Positions 1 through 11,488 of a DNA stretch of 64,000 bases are shown here, one piece after another. Where the stretch lies: contig NW_027192219.1 of assembly GCF_041956535.1 (NCBI RefSeq), forward strand, positions 134,546 to 198,545. Reading direction: 5' to 3'. The position numbers were made by a program, and so were the translations under genes. This DNA is from Calcarisporiella thermophila CBS 279.70. Taxonomy: Eukaryota; Calcarisporiellomycota. Each line of letters starts with the position of its first letter. The first letter of the stretch is position 1. The notes below the pieces were generated by a model, which saw only the letters and a list, made by a program, of their open reading frames with translations, had not been told where the DNA came from and did no database searches.

Positions 1-1393
1 TAAATGCCGATGTGTGCCAAAGATACCCAAATATTTTTTATATCCTCTCCACCATTCCATCTAAATATTTTTTATTTACAACGGTGATACTTTTATTTTT
101 TAACAATATCTGACATCTATGAGGCCAACTCGTAAAAAGATTCGAGAACGTGTGCTTGAACTTTCAAGCAAGTGAGTATCCACACGTAAGATTGGAGCAC
201 TAGTGGGAATAAGCCGTGAAACTGCTAGAAGGATAATCAAAGAATGGAGCATCCCGAAATATCCTTCTATGAAGCCAAAATATGGTCGTCCACGTAGTCT
301 AAGTGAATCAAATGAGAAATACATTTCTAAGGCGTCAACCGGAGAGTGTTCTAAGCTTGTCGACTTGCAGTAAGTTATCAAAGAAGAGCTGAAGAAGAGC
401 TGAAGAAGAGCGTAACAAACAAAACTGTAAAAATGATGCTTAGAAGGCACGAAGTGAAGCCTCGACCAAAGCCTAGGAAGCCTTTGCTGCTCCCGCGCCA
501 TTTTAAAGCTCGATTCAAATTCGCAGCTCAACTTGTTGGGTGGGATTTTAAGACCATATAAACCATAATATTCTTGGATGAAACCATAGTGCCCTTTTTA
601 CAGACCACTGGGAAGGAATACACATACGTAAAGAAGGGGCAACCTCTGCGAGAGTGCAATATTATTCCAACCACGAAGCAGGGAAAAGAGGCAATCATGA
701 TATGGGGCTGCTTCACCTCGCAAGGAGTGGGGCTTCTACTTCGTGTAGAAGGTGAAATAAATGCCAGGACATATCAGAACATTTTAGATGAAGGTTTTCT
801 TGGAACACTCGAACGGTACGGGATAGACAAAGATAAGATCATTTTCCAACATGACAATGCCCCCCTCATATCGCCAAGTCAACTCAAGCATGGCTGCGAG
901 ATCGCAATATAAGAGTATTAGAATGGCCTGCTCAGTTACCAGATTTAAATCCCATAGAGAACGCGTGGAGCCTCTTGAAGAGGAGGCTTCGAGATTATTC
1001 TACTCGGCAAAAGGATAGGGAAGAGCTCTGGGAACGAATCAAATATACGTGGGAGAATATAGATAAGGCTTATATTGATAACTTATACGAGAGTATGTTG
1101 AGGAGACTCCGAGCTGTTTATAAAGCTAGAGAAGGATACACGAAGTATTGAAATATTTTTGTGAAATAACGATCTCTTCAATTTTATCATGAAGGTCATT
1201 TTTCCCGAGCATCAATATTAATACCCGTGGTTTCTTAGAAAACGCATATATAACCGGGATAGCGGGTGGAACAGCATATAGTGTAGATCCTCCAGTGTTT
1301 GATAATAAAGGCGCTTGTATAATATTCCATCCATCCAGGAGAATTGAGCATCCAAAGAAATATTGTTAAAACACTGTGGCACAATTTTCCCTA
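1..1393 (+). mobile_element. Degenerate Tc1/mariner-like element
   Basis: This block contains a Tc1-type transposase pseudogene (119-1151) plus about 240 bases of non-coding 3' sequence. The 3' sequence is included because a diverged copy of it also follows the second Tc1 remnant near 23.8-24.07 kb, so it probably belongs to the element. The termini are uncertain. TA dinucleotides sit at 1-2 and 1392-1393, and the outer sequences share TGTGCCA-type words in inverted orientation (left near 13-19, right near 1376-1382), which could be decayed terminal repeats. The left end coincides with the window edge, so it may be incomplete. The element cannot be autonomous because its transposase is broken. 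Confidence 0.6.
119..1151 (+). pseudogene. Tc1-like transposase, broken
   Basis: The sequence reads as a Tc1/mariner transposase over most of its length but is not open. The N-terminal part has a helix-turn-helix-like block (SRETARRIIKEW) followed by a GRPRSLS motif. The catalytic part keeps the DDE landmarks: FLDET near 571-585, WGCF, QHDNAP near 850-866, and PDLNPIENAW after a frame change near 870-890. In-frame stops occur near 172-174 and 371-373 and again near 559. An 11-base unit repeated three times at 381-411 also disrupts the frame. The protein would have cut and pasted the element at TA sites. The order of domains makes the family assignment secure and the number of lesions makes it a pseudogene. 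Confidence 0.9.
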
Positions 1394-1492
1394 CTTATAT
1401 ATTTCATGAAAATTTGCAATATTCCGAGATTATACTTATGCCCAAATTCCTTTTTGATGTTACCCCGTATTATTAGATATAATTACCATAAA

Positions 1493-2421
1493 ATGACGCG
1501 TTCAATGCCTCTTCTCATCACCGATTTTGACCGCACCATCACCCAAGAAGATACCATTTCCATCTTGGCACAGTATGCTTACAAATCTCGTGGGGAAGAA
1601 TTTTCTCTCACCCCCCCTACTACATCTCTCGTGTCACAACACCAAAACGATCTCGTTCCTTGGTGGAAAATTGTTAAAGATTATGTAGAGGATTTGGAGA
1701 AAAACGTGCCTCCACAGTCAGATGATCTGGACGCAGTATTGGATTTTACTCACGAAGTGGAACATCGATCACTTTCTCGAATCGAGGCTGCAAAAATATT
1801 TCGCTCACTTACGCCAAGCTCTCTTTATAACGAGGCTATGTCGCTTCCTTTACAACCTCATGTCCTAGACGTGCTTTCCCATCCGTCTTTGACCTCGCTT
1901 ACTTACATAATTTCGGTAAATTGGTCTAGAGATTGGATTCAGGGTGCAACACGTGGCTCTGTCCCAAAAGACAGAATAATAAGCAATGACTTAGAGATGC
2001 AAGGAAACACGACAACAGGTATGGTAATAAGGCGATGTGTTACTGGCGCAGATAAGCGTAAAGAAATGCGAAAAATTAGGGAAAAGGAGAAGAAACCGAT
2101 CATATACGTTGGTGACTCGGTTACGGATTTGGGGTGTTTAGGTAAACTGATATACTCGATATCAAATAGTCAGCGCATCCCCTTACAGATAATGGTATCT
2201 TGCTTTTGAATACAACAGTGGATGCCGATGTAGGTTTTGTTTTTGGTGACAGCACCTCCCTACTCACCCAGATCCGCAGGCTCAAGATAGAGCTCTTAAG
2301 ATCTCCTCCCCCTCCTCTCGATGCACTGTTAGGGGCCAATCCAGGGTTTCATATATCACCTGTACTCTACAAAGTTACATCGTGGAAAGAAATTGGCAAA
2401 TGGCTAGAGTTTGATCTCTAG
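1493..2421 (+). CDS. HAD-superfamily phosphatase, Cto1-like
   Basis: Two exons, 1493-2141 and 2189-2421, give a 293-residue protein. It starts MTRSMPLLITDFDRTIT, where DFD is the HAD motif I nucleophile. Near residue 210 it has GDSVTDLGCL, the motif IV acidic pair. The spacing and the wording around both motifs resemble the fungal family that includes yeast Cto1 (YCR015C), whose substrate is not well defined. The intron is 47 bases, and joining across it restores an acidic GD..TDL..L block followed by VDADVGFVF. An upstream in-frame ATG near 1406 would add about 29 residues that could be a targeting sequence. The ATG at 1493 was preferred because the conserved motif starts just after it. Nothing upstream suggests co-regulation. 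Confidence 0.8.
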
Positions 2422-3105
2422 TGTTACCAAGTTGATGTGTGGAGAACCGTGTATATTAAAATTTTAGAAGACATAACAGAGGCTTCGTATTATTTGCCAA
2501 ACAAAATGGGATGTAACAGTAAAGCTTGCAATGAAATTGCAATTCTATCGCCGTCACTCTATTTTTCGCCTCCATACAACTCTCTAATTCAAGACTAGCA
2601 ACGAAAGGAAATATAAATTAGGGTTTGGCCATCTTTCATAATCAATCCATCAATCACATGTATCGAAAATTGCAATTTGCTTCACTTTGCAATCCTAACA
2701 CTTGGACTTTTTCCAATCAGCGACTTTCTAACTTGTTTACTGTAATATATATTATGCAAGTCCTTCATATCAACGTGGGGGATCATGGTGTATACAAATT
2801 GGCTTTTAAGAATTATAGTGGAAACCTCTTTTCTGAGTTAAATCGGGGAACAAGATTGGTAAGCAGAAGGATGAGGGGCTGTATGTCTAAACACCAAGCT
2901 TTTATGTCTGAAAACAGCCCCATTGCATGAATCTCTAGGCGTTCCCCAATATACGAATGCTTCGCACCTGTGAAGGCACTCGAAATTTCATTCCCAATTC
3001 GTAGTTTCGAATACCAGTCACAATTTTCTTAAGGATCCAATTGTTCGCCCTTCTAAATTTTGTCCACTTTTAATACAAAAAAAAAATATAAAAATTGCTT
3101 ATGCC
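2422..3105. other. Intergenic, no gene seen
   Basis: AT-rich sequence separates the HAD phosphatase from the Erf4 gene. A frame at 2625-2930 is open but lacks domain character or a good start. No tRNA, repeat or conserved motif was found. A poly-A tract at 3077-3086 lies just upstream of the next start. Confidence 0.5.
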
Positions 3106-4003
3106 ATGACCATCCCACTATCCGGCAATTTGTCGGATACTAATCCTATGCCCACCGCTAAACAAAAGAGGCGCCCTCTCGTTCACCGGGTTCCTATTCC
3201 TTCCCATAATCCCGAGAGCATAATGGGAATACACGGGCTTTTTTCCGATGCGGACAGTGTAGAAACCACAGGACTACCACTTTGGACCAATGATGACGTT
3301 AGAGACGTGAGGAAAGGATTCGAGATGGAACTAAGCACCCTTTTAAAATCCGAGAGTGCAGAAGCCGAAGTCAAAGGAAAGGAAAAAGAGATAGAGAAGG
3401 AAGATTTGGACACCGCTTCGAAGAAGGAAAAGGAAGATTATCTCCCGGATCCAGAGGAGATGAAGGATAAAGTGGTGCGGATCGGGCGTGACTATTCGCT
3501 GGGCGAGCAGACGCGCTTTTTAACTGATCTACCAAAAGAACTGGAGTGCAAAGTGAGTATTGACTAGGCAAAGGCCAAATATGGTTTCTCTCATTAATTT
3601 AATGGTTGCTTCAGGTAAATAGAGAAATGTTCGAAAATACGATCCACAGAATAAATGCCCAGTTGAAACATGCTGAGAGTTTGATTTACAACAGCTGTGA
3701 CAATCTCTTGGGCTGTTTAACTATTTACCTCTGGACTCTAGTAATCCCATCGCATTATCAAAAGGTAAATCGTCTACCCATTTTCACGAGCTCAGATTGG
3801 ATGGCTAATAGTTAGAGGACGTTTAGGCCATGAAAAAGCTCAGCAAGATTATACAAGAGGAAAACCGAGTTTATAATAAGCTGGGGCTCCACATTCGCGA
3901 TCCCATACAGTGTGCTTATTTATTTGTAAGTCCCGGATACTTTCTCAATGCATACACTGGCACTAATGATGCTTTACTCTAGTTGGAGATTGACCTTATT
4001 TGA
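3106..4003 (+). CDS. ERF4: Erf4/Golgin-A7 family subunit of Ras palmitoyltransferase
   Basis: Four exons (3106-3552, 3615-3764, 3827-3925, 3983-4003) encode 238 residues. The N-terminal half is charged and low in complexity. The second half matches the Golgin A7/Erf4 domain: VVRIGRDYSLGE, then TRFLTDLPKELECKVNREMF, an internal hydrophobic stretch LLGCLTIYLWTLVI, and MKKLSKIIQEEN with CAYLFLEI at the end. In yeast Erf4 binds and stabilises Erf2, the DHHC acyltransferase that palmitoylates Ras on the ER/Golgi. Function here is inferred from the family. The third exon begins after an acceptor ending TTTAG. The other candidate AG sites nearby would leave a stop in frame. The last exon is only 21 bases. 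Confidence 0.9.
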
Positions 4004-4723
4004 ACCTGCTATATTAGACCCCAGGACATAGAACAGCATTTTCAATGTTATTCCCCTATCTGAATTACTTTTTGCTTTTTTCATACATTATATGGCTTTC
4101 TCTATGATCTTTGTTTACCTTGTATTCATATGTACTAATTCTAAGCACCTCGATATTTTTATTCGTTTATTTTATTTTCCAAAAAATGTTGGGTTTGCTC
4201 CAAAAACAAACCTTTTAAGCCCCTTTACTCTTCAGATGCTTATGCTGCTCTTGTTCTCCGCTGGACTTTTTTGGGACTTTCCTCCTCCCCTTGACCCCTC
4301 CATTTTCTTAACCCGTATACATCATTGGTTTGTTAATATTTCATGCTCCTCAGACCACGCTATAGCTTACTGTAACCTCCATTCTCGATTTTTTTTTCCT
4401 CCCTCTTTTCTTACAAAAGTATTTAGGTGTGAAAAATCCCGTTCATATTAAACAATATGCCTGAATGCTTAATTTAACATCACAGCTCTACTGTTGAGCT
4501 TAATGAAATTGGATCAAATAGCTTTTGGGAATTTTTGGAATAGAGTGCAGCGGAGGGCATTATGGGGTGGAAAAAAAAAAGCACTTTAATTGAAATGGTA
4601 TCGTGTAGTTTTGAGTCGGATTTTAATAAGCGTTTCAAATTATGGTCAGAATTAACAGTTAAGAAAACTGCGCCCCTTACATTATGAAATCAGATTCATC
4701 AATGACTCTTTCAAACTTAAAAT
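4004..4723. other. Intergenic, no gene seen
   Basis: T-rich, low-complexity DNA lies between Erf4 and the membrane protein gene. An open frame at 4092-4451 is hydrophobic only because the DNA is T-rich and was not accepted. A poly-A tract occurs at 4570-4580. Confidence 0.5.
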
Positions 4724-5529
4724 ATGGACCGACCTTATAAACGCATAGCCTATAATGACGAAAAACCGATAGAGGAGCAGGCAGAATTTATTGACGATCA
4801 AGGTACCTTTTCTTTCAGGTTTCTTCTTTGTATGAAATTAATCAGTTGTTTCCAGAGCAAGATCGATTAATTGAAGAGCTACGGCAACAAAACGAGAAAT
4901 CGAATCGGTTCTTTAGAGTAAGGAATCATGCATTAATGCTGCATTTAAACCCCCATCTCTGACCATTAGTTTTGTAGTCTGCCCTCAGCATCATATCATT
5001 TTGCATCGCAGGATGGTAACTTTTTCATCCTATTTGTTTTGAATATTAGTGCAAATACGCTAATGTAATTCATAGGCATCTTCTCTTGATTCGTTCTGCT
5101 CTATTTTCCAATCCTGTATTGCCTCTTCCTATATCCCCGCCCATGGAAACTCGTAACTGGTTCCCTATCTCTTCCGCTCTTCTCTCAATTCTCTCCCAAG
5201 TTCTACTTACTGTTGCTCTCTGGGAGGAAGGCCGGTCTGCTAGTGAACGTCTATCTCTATCTGCCACTCGTGTTCAAGAGGAGGAGCGTGCTGGCCGATT
5301 AGCTACTGGTGCCAAGTCTCGAGCTAATGCAGCTGTCCTTGCCGCTCTGGGCTTGGCAGTGTTGCCTGTCATGTTGACTTTTGCAGTAGCAGACGGGATC
5401 GAGTTAGGCTTCTGGATGATCCCCTCTATAGTGGTTGCGCTGAATTTAGTAGCAATAAAAACAATGCGTGAAGGGGACAGTGGGATCATCGAGCTAGAGA
5501 GAGCCAAGTATAAATATAAAGGTGCTTAA
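4724..5529 (+). CDS. Predicted multi-pass membrane protein, family unknown
   Basis: Exons 4724-4802, 4856-4917, 4978-5015 and 5076-5529 join in phase to give 210 residues. The N-terminus (MDRPYKRIAYNDEKPIEEQ) is polar and charged and is followed by a short coiled-coil-like block, RLIEELRQQNEKSNRFFR. The splicing is supported because it creates a continuous hydrophobic helix, SALSIISFCIAGWHLLLI, across two introns. Further hydrophobic segments lie near residues 90-110 (SSALLSILSQVLLTVALW) and 150-190 (VLAALGLAVLPVMLTFAVA, then FWMIPSIVVALNLVAI), giving about four transmembrane helices. I do not recognise the family. The charged cytosol-like tail ends KYKYKGA. An ER or other endomembrane location is a guess. 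Confidence 0.75.
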
Positions 5530-5874
5530 TTCAATATTTCCATTGCCTTTTTCATCGCTACCTGTATCTTATTTCCTCATGTTCTATAAGAATATCCATT
5601 TTCACACATATCCAAAGAGCAAGAGTGACTTAAAATGTTGTTCACGAATCAGAGGGGGAGTTAGAGAAATCGTTTTAAATTAGTTCTTAAATCAGAGCTG
5701 ATACAAATGATGTAAAAATTTCATCCGAATTCCGCCGAGAAGACAAATGAAAACAAAATATTCAGAACCATCTTCTTCGATTTCCACCCCTTTCTCCCTG
5801 CTCTTCTTTTTGTACGTAACCCTATAGAACTAAAATCTATATAGCCGCCTCCTCGACATATACCACCGAATCTA

Positions 5875-6466
5875 ATGAGACTTTTCACGTAAGCTATCCC
5901 ATTCTTGGTTGCATTTCATTTTCAGTTGAATTAAACTGTGGTTCTCTAGGACAACTCACAAGTTCAACTACTCATGGCAGCAAGTTAGCGCCGCTAATTG
6001 GCGCAAATACCCCAACGAAGATTGCCCCCATGTGGTCTCAGTCGATGTTCTTGACCGAAGAGTTGACCCAGAGACAGGCATCATGGTAACGGAGCGTCTG
6101 CTTACGATTGAGCAGAATGCACCGGCCTTTATCCGTCGGATCCTTGGTCAGGACGTTACTGTTCAATATTGCCACGAAATCTCCATCCTAGATCCTCGCA
6201 ACAAAACACTGTCAATGAAAAGTCGTAATCTTTCTTGGCAAAATGTGATGACCGTTGAGGAGCGTATTACCTATAAAGGTGAAGGCGACCAAACCGTCTT
6301 CACTCAGGAGGCTGAAATCAATGCATCGAACGCATTTAGCAGGGTGAAGGAATACATAGAAGATTTCTGCGTAAAGCGGTTCAGTGATAATGCAGCTAAG
6401 GGTCGTGATGCCTTCGAAAGAGTTCTGGTTAGCCTGACGGGCGAGAGACAAGGACTGGCGGTGTAA
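5875..6466 (+). CDS. PRELI/Ups-family mitochondrial lipid-transfer protein
   Basis: Two exons (5875-5888 and 5950-6466) give 176 residues, the usual length for this family. The first exon encodes only MRLF plus part of the fifth codon, and the join gives MRLFTTTHKFNYSWQQVSAA, matching the characteristic PRELI/MSF1 start. NWRKYPNEDCPHVVSVDVLD and the pattern LDPRNKTLSMKSRNLSW follow, as in Ups1/Ups2/Slowmo proteins. Family members shuttle phosphatidic acid or phosphatidylserine across the mitochondrial intermembrane space together with Mdm35. The sequence alone does not decide between Ups1-type and Ups2-type specificity. Confidence 0.9.
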
Positions 6467-6937
6467 ACAAGACAGTTTATTTTCTTTAGAGTCGACTCCA
6501 AAACCACCGTTATTATTTCCTCCCTTTCTCTTGGTATACCCAAGCTCATAACATCTCGTCTCGTTCTCCTATAGAGATTTTTTTTTTGGTGCATGTTTTA
6601 GGCTTATTTCCGCCCATGCTAAAAATACGCTCAGCTTTTTTTTTGCTGACCGTCTGCTGTATATAGATTTCCCCTCTCTTTCGCTTTGCGCTTGCCCTAT
6701 TATTTGTCGTTTTTCTGCTCTTTCTTAAGAACATCCTTATATCTTTTTATCATTATACAATATGTTTTTTTTGTATGTACTTATGAAGTTGACTAAAATA
6801 ATATATTTTTACGAATTATTTTACAAAAAGAAATTTATTATATTCCTCGATAGAGTAAGTGGAAAGGATTAAAAAAGGGAGGCAACCAACAACAATATGG
6901 CCATAACATGAATATCAACAGCTCAAACAGTATGATT
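6467..6937. other. Convergent 3' region of PRELI and USP36 genes
   Basis: This region lies between two converging genes and holds their 3' ends. It is T-rich with several runs of T or A (for example 6579-6587 and 6635-6644). No separate gene was seen. Confidence 0.5.
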
Positions 6938-9033
6938 CTATATCTTTAGACTTGAGGTCATGCTATTCTTCGTGCCGATATCCCAATCTAACCTTTGCTT
7001 TTGCAACTGTTTCCGCCGCATAGACAACAAAAATTGAGCCCGCTCTAATTTCCGTTTCTTTGCGACGGGGCTGTCCCCCTCATTTCGCGATGGCGAGTTA
7101 TCCGATTTGCACTCCACAATCCAAGTAGGACATGTGCTCACCATCTTTTCAGAGAATTCAGTCGTAGCCTCCTTGTTTTCGAGCTTGAGCCGCTTCTTAT
7201 CCTCCCCATTCCCAACCCTCTTTGATTCCTCGCTCTGTTTATCGGATCCAACAAGGCGGGTCGCTTTTGTGTCGTGAATTGGCGATGATACTTGCTTATT
7301 CGCACTTATTAGGGAGCTATTCTTTGTTGGCGTCCCACCATTCATCGAGCTCGATGAAGCGGTGTCATGAATATGGTTGGGTCCATTATTTGGACTTGCA
7401 GCCATGTTGACCAGCACCTTGCTCTCAGCTGAACCCGATGAAGGCTTTCTATTCACTTTCGCGACTTCATTTTTTTGCGCATCTCCCTGCAGTGCTGTGT
7501 GCGCCTCATCCTCTCGTAAATAAAAGAGGATGTATGCCTGCTGTGAGAGAACCGTTTTGAGGCTGACCTGCTGAACAGATTCATCATCCATCTCGTACCA
7601 TTTGCCACTGGGACTTTTGACGTAGCAATAGTAATGGCCTAAGCGACATGAAGATCCTTGATGAACTAATACAGCGTATAGCTTGTAACGGAGAGAGCCT
7701 GCCGACTAAGCAATTATTGAAATATAGGTCAGCTTGAAATTAAACAAGCATCAAATATGCATCCAGAATTACCATCTTCTCGCTCATGTAGGGTGATATA
7801 TCAATTTCTTCATCATAGACAACCTGCTTTCCCACCTTACCAGGATATCCAAATCGTGGGTCAAATGCAAATCTTTTCAACTGCACCGTCAGAGCCATCG
7901 GGGCTCGATGTATCGACATACGCTTTAGCGCATCAACGCGAACCTTGCATTTTTCGCATTGATATTGATTTGCCTTTGTGAGGCGGTCTGGCCGAGTAAA
8001 GGTCTGGAATGCACCCATGAGTGTAGAATGCACGTCAAGGCTGATATCAAGCATCGGTTCAAACGTGTTGGATTTGTGGCGGCAACGAAGGCATTCAACT
8101 TGACTCCGGAGATAGCCTCCAAATATTTGATGAATCAGCGTAGTCTCTTTAAGGCGGGGTTCAAGGGTACTGCTTACAGGAACCATCGAGTAAGTGTCGA
8201 AGCTCCAAGAAAATTAAAAATATCTTCCAAACCTCTTAAATGGTAGTAGGCAGCTACGCTGGATAGCATCCACAACATATCGCATGAATTCATGAGCATC
8301 TTCCTGGCGGCCCCTACGCATGTGTTTAGCAATGTCTATTTACGAAAAGGGGGGATTAGGAAGACGAAAACATAAGAGAGATCCTGACAATCTGCTAACG
8401 TTTTAGGCGGGAAACGACTCCATCAGGCGCCATAGCCCGTGTTCCTCCATTTCCTCGCGAAAAGCAGCTAGTGACATGATGTTGCATAGTACAGAGCATG
8501 CAAAAATCACCCTTCCTCATAATCGAACCTAGAACAAAGTGAATTTCTCAAAAAAGAGGAATCGGGAAAAATATTAAATGTCTCCTACAAGTTTTCCGAT
8601 GCTCATGGAATAACAAAAAATTGGCAAATGGAGGGGTATAAGTCAGACATTGTAATACAGAATTAAGGAAGCATGTGTTTCCAAGATTATGAAGGCCAGT
8701 TCCGATAGGAAGTTGCTTTTCCCAGCGTGAGCAGAGGCGGTGTTTTGAGAAAAGTGATTTCTTTGTCCATCTAAATCCATCTTCATCTTCCTCCCATTCT
8801 ACTACCATAAAAACTCCCTCGTCAACAACTTTCATGGAATAAAATCTGAATGTTGATTCCATACCAATGTTCTTAGCACCACTGTCTTTTACTTGCTTCG
8901 GCGAATCAGTGTTAAGGCTTGGCTGTGGTTGCGGGCGAGCCTTCTTGAACTTACTGTGTTTTAACAAAGAAGAGGTTTTACGTAAGAAAGATTCAGATTG
9001 ATCGGCGGTATATTGTCGTTTCAGGGCGACCAT
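6938..9033 (-). CDS. USP36: Ubiquitin-specific protease, USP36/42 type
   Basis: Five exons on the reverse strand (9033-8589, 8528-8400, 8335-8233, 8169-7773, 7705-6938) give 613 residues. The catalytic cysteine box reads GLHNLGNTCFLNSVLQCL near residues 115-132 and the histidine box reads GHYYCYVKSPSGKWYEMDD near residue 380. Between them are FCMLCTMQ and the zinc-binding C..C pairs, GRQEDAHEF, and HQIFGGYLRSQVECLRC. The last 200 residues are polar and end in a basic stretch (KKRKLERAQF, RRKQLQKQR), as in nucleolar USP36, which removes ubiquitin from rRNA-processing and histone substrates. The ATG at 9033 was chosen because upstream codons offer only a non-ATG start. Catalytic residues are intact, so activity is expected. 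Confidence 0.9.
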
Positions 9034-9233
9034 ATTCAGGATGGAAGTGGGAAAATTATATGGAATATACAAGAATAAGGAGTGCTATACGAACAGGAGA
9101 TAATAAAAGTATGGACCCACTGATTTGTTTACACAGAAACACGGTCACATATTTTATTGATAAAGAATGATGAAATCCAGATCAAATTCAACTTTAAATA
9201 TGAGATATGTTCAAACACAAATAAATATACAGA

Positions 9234-10514
9234 TTACTCCACCTTTTCCTGAGAGTAACCCATTTCAACCGCAAATGCCACAGATAATTTGGCAAACTCC
9301 TTCATATGGTTGAAACTCAAACGATCCATAGTATCGCTGGTGCTATGGATATATGGATCCGAGTCCTCAAATTTCGACTCGAAGGCGAATGCACTTGCAT
9401 ATCCAACCTTAGCCCATGATCCATGATCGCTACATGCGTATCCGCACGTCGTGTCGCGCCAGGGAATTGCTGCGTATGCCTCAATTAGACGTTTGATTAG
9501 ACTTGTCAATTCCTTGTCAGTGTAGTCATTTACAACTCCAAACGACTCCTGTTTGCCAACCCATCCTGTCATGTCATTCTGCAGCATCCCTGCGACTCTC
9601 TTGCTGGATTTACGATATGCCCGTGAAACTGCTTGTGAGCCAAGAAGACCTGCCTCCTCTGCAGAGTACCAATGGAATTCTACGGTACGCTCTGGAGCGA
9701 AGCCGGCTTCAACTAAAACTCGAAATGCTTCCAAAGTCGTTACCGTTCCACTGCCATCATCATCTGCTCCTGGAGCACGGCCCTGGCTTGGGAACCACAT
9801 ATTCACAGAGTCCTGATGTGCCCCCACAATCACAATTTCTTCCGAGGCGTTATGAGAAGTCCCTGGGAACTGAGCAATAATCGAAAACTGATCCCATTCG
9901 TGTTCAAATTTCGCAACAGTGACGTTCGTAGGACCCGCTTCAGCAATCTCTTTGACTTGGCTGTAAAGCCAGGCAGCAGATTGTGCCCCATACTTGGATT
10001 TATAATACCGGTTATGGAACGAGGAGAATTTAGTAAGGGCCAGTTTCATGCCATCGATTGCAAGATTATTGATGAGACTTTTAACCTCGTCCTTATGCGA
10101 TGCTTCCTTTGGAATAACTAGTAGATAAAGTTGTTAATAATATATACAAAATATACGAACGAACCATTTATCTACCTGGGCGTTCGATGCTGAAGAGCTG
10201 AGGATTAAAATCCTAATATAGATTATAGGAGAGAAATAATTGTATAAAATCTCAAGAAAAATCGACTCATGAATAGGGCACAATCATACTTGGGAATCTG
10301 TCACATCCATGAACTTTTTTCCGCGAATTCTTAAGAATTGTATTTGGAGCTCTGTCATCCAGACAGGAGGCGAATCCTCACTAGTGGAAATCAACCGCAA
10401 TCCAAAATCTTTCGCGCCCAACTGGAACGGCCTCTGAATGGTGAGGCCCCATGGAAGCGCGACTACATTAGAGAAGAGAAAGAGCGCACTCAAGCTGGCT
10501 AGAAGTTTGACCAT
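9234..10514 (-). CDS. Secreted M28 family aminopeptidase (leucine aminopeptidase-like)
   Basis: Three exons (10514-10290, 10212-10176, 10117-9234) encode 381 residues, close to the length of fungal secreted leucine aminopeptidases. Residues 1-19 form a signal peptide (MVKLLASLSALFLFSNVVA). The two-zinc site of M28 peptidases is complete: GAHQDS near residue 188, ADDDGSG near 206, SAEEAGLLGS near 240, QNDMTG, and HSTSDT near the C-terminus. The enzyme removes N-terminal residues from peptides outside the cell or in the vacuole. Cysteines in TTCGYACSDHG match the conserved disulphide loop of the family. No regulatory site was identified. Confidence 0.92.
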
Positions 10515-11488
10515 ATTTTTGGTGATTTAGAAGAGAACAAAGCTGAAGCGTTATCCGTGGCAAAACGCGGAAGTTAAATTTTACAATTATTAACCATGTG
10601 ATGTGGGCTTAGAATGCATTAATTGTGCAATTCCTCATAAATGTTAACTTGTTCAACCAATTCAAAATACCTTTAACTCACCTTTTTAGCGTGCAAACGG
10701 TGCTAATCATTATAAGAACGCCAAAGATTTTCATTTAACATAAAATTTTTTTATTATTAGAGAAGTTCTATAGAAAATAAGTTGACATTAACCAGGCTTT
10801 TTTTGAGACGACTTTAACCATTATTTGCTGCTGCTTTCTAAAATGGAGAGCTGGCCCAGCTATCAATTAAAATCTTCTCTGTTAAAAGCGTTTAACTGAA
10901 AACTGGTCTCTTTCCATTTCATTTAGCACTTGTCAACTATATGCTTATTAATCAAAACGATTGATCAACATAATTAATCATTCGAATATTTTCCAAAATA
11001 TTTCTAATTGAAGGTATAAAACAAAATCCTATCATCATTGTTTTATTTAATGTGACAGGTAATCAACCCTTTATGGATATACATTAGCTGCCCTAGCTGT
11101 GTAAATACAATACAACTGGATAATTATATGATATATATTTTTTTTCTACGCCACAACCGACCTGATATCGGGATTATGCGTTTTTAATTAGTTGGTATAG
11201 TGAAGGGTTGAGTGTCTCAAAGACAAAATCATATATATTTATGGTAATAGAATCAATTGCTTCAAACTAACTCTTAGACTATATATATTGAAGTTTATCA
11301 TTTTTCTTTTCTCAATAGTTTGAAACATGTGTTGGAAAAAGAAGATGATATCGTATAGCTATTAGACATTTCAAAATGCTGTGACTTGGAATTAGGAAAT
11401 TGGAAACAATTTAATTATCTACTGGTCGAAACACTGTAAACAAAGCATTTTGAGCTCTTCATTTTCAATTGAAGACCTTTATATCATC
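10515..11488. other. Long AT-rich divergent promoter region
   Basis: About 970 bases lie between the start of the aminopeptidase (reverse) and NIP7 (forward). The sequence is AT-rich with poly-T and TATA-like words (for example 11131-11145) and no convincing coding or RNA gene. Confidence 0.5.

Noticed and set aside
2625-2930. 101-codon open frame
   Set aside because: Starts with a non-ATG codon in the longest form and has no domain, paralogue or plausible splice context.
4092-4451. 119-codon open frame of hydrophobic composition
   Set aside because: Its character follows from T-rich DNA. There is no conserved motif and it lies in a gap between two well-supported genes.
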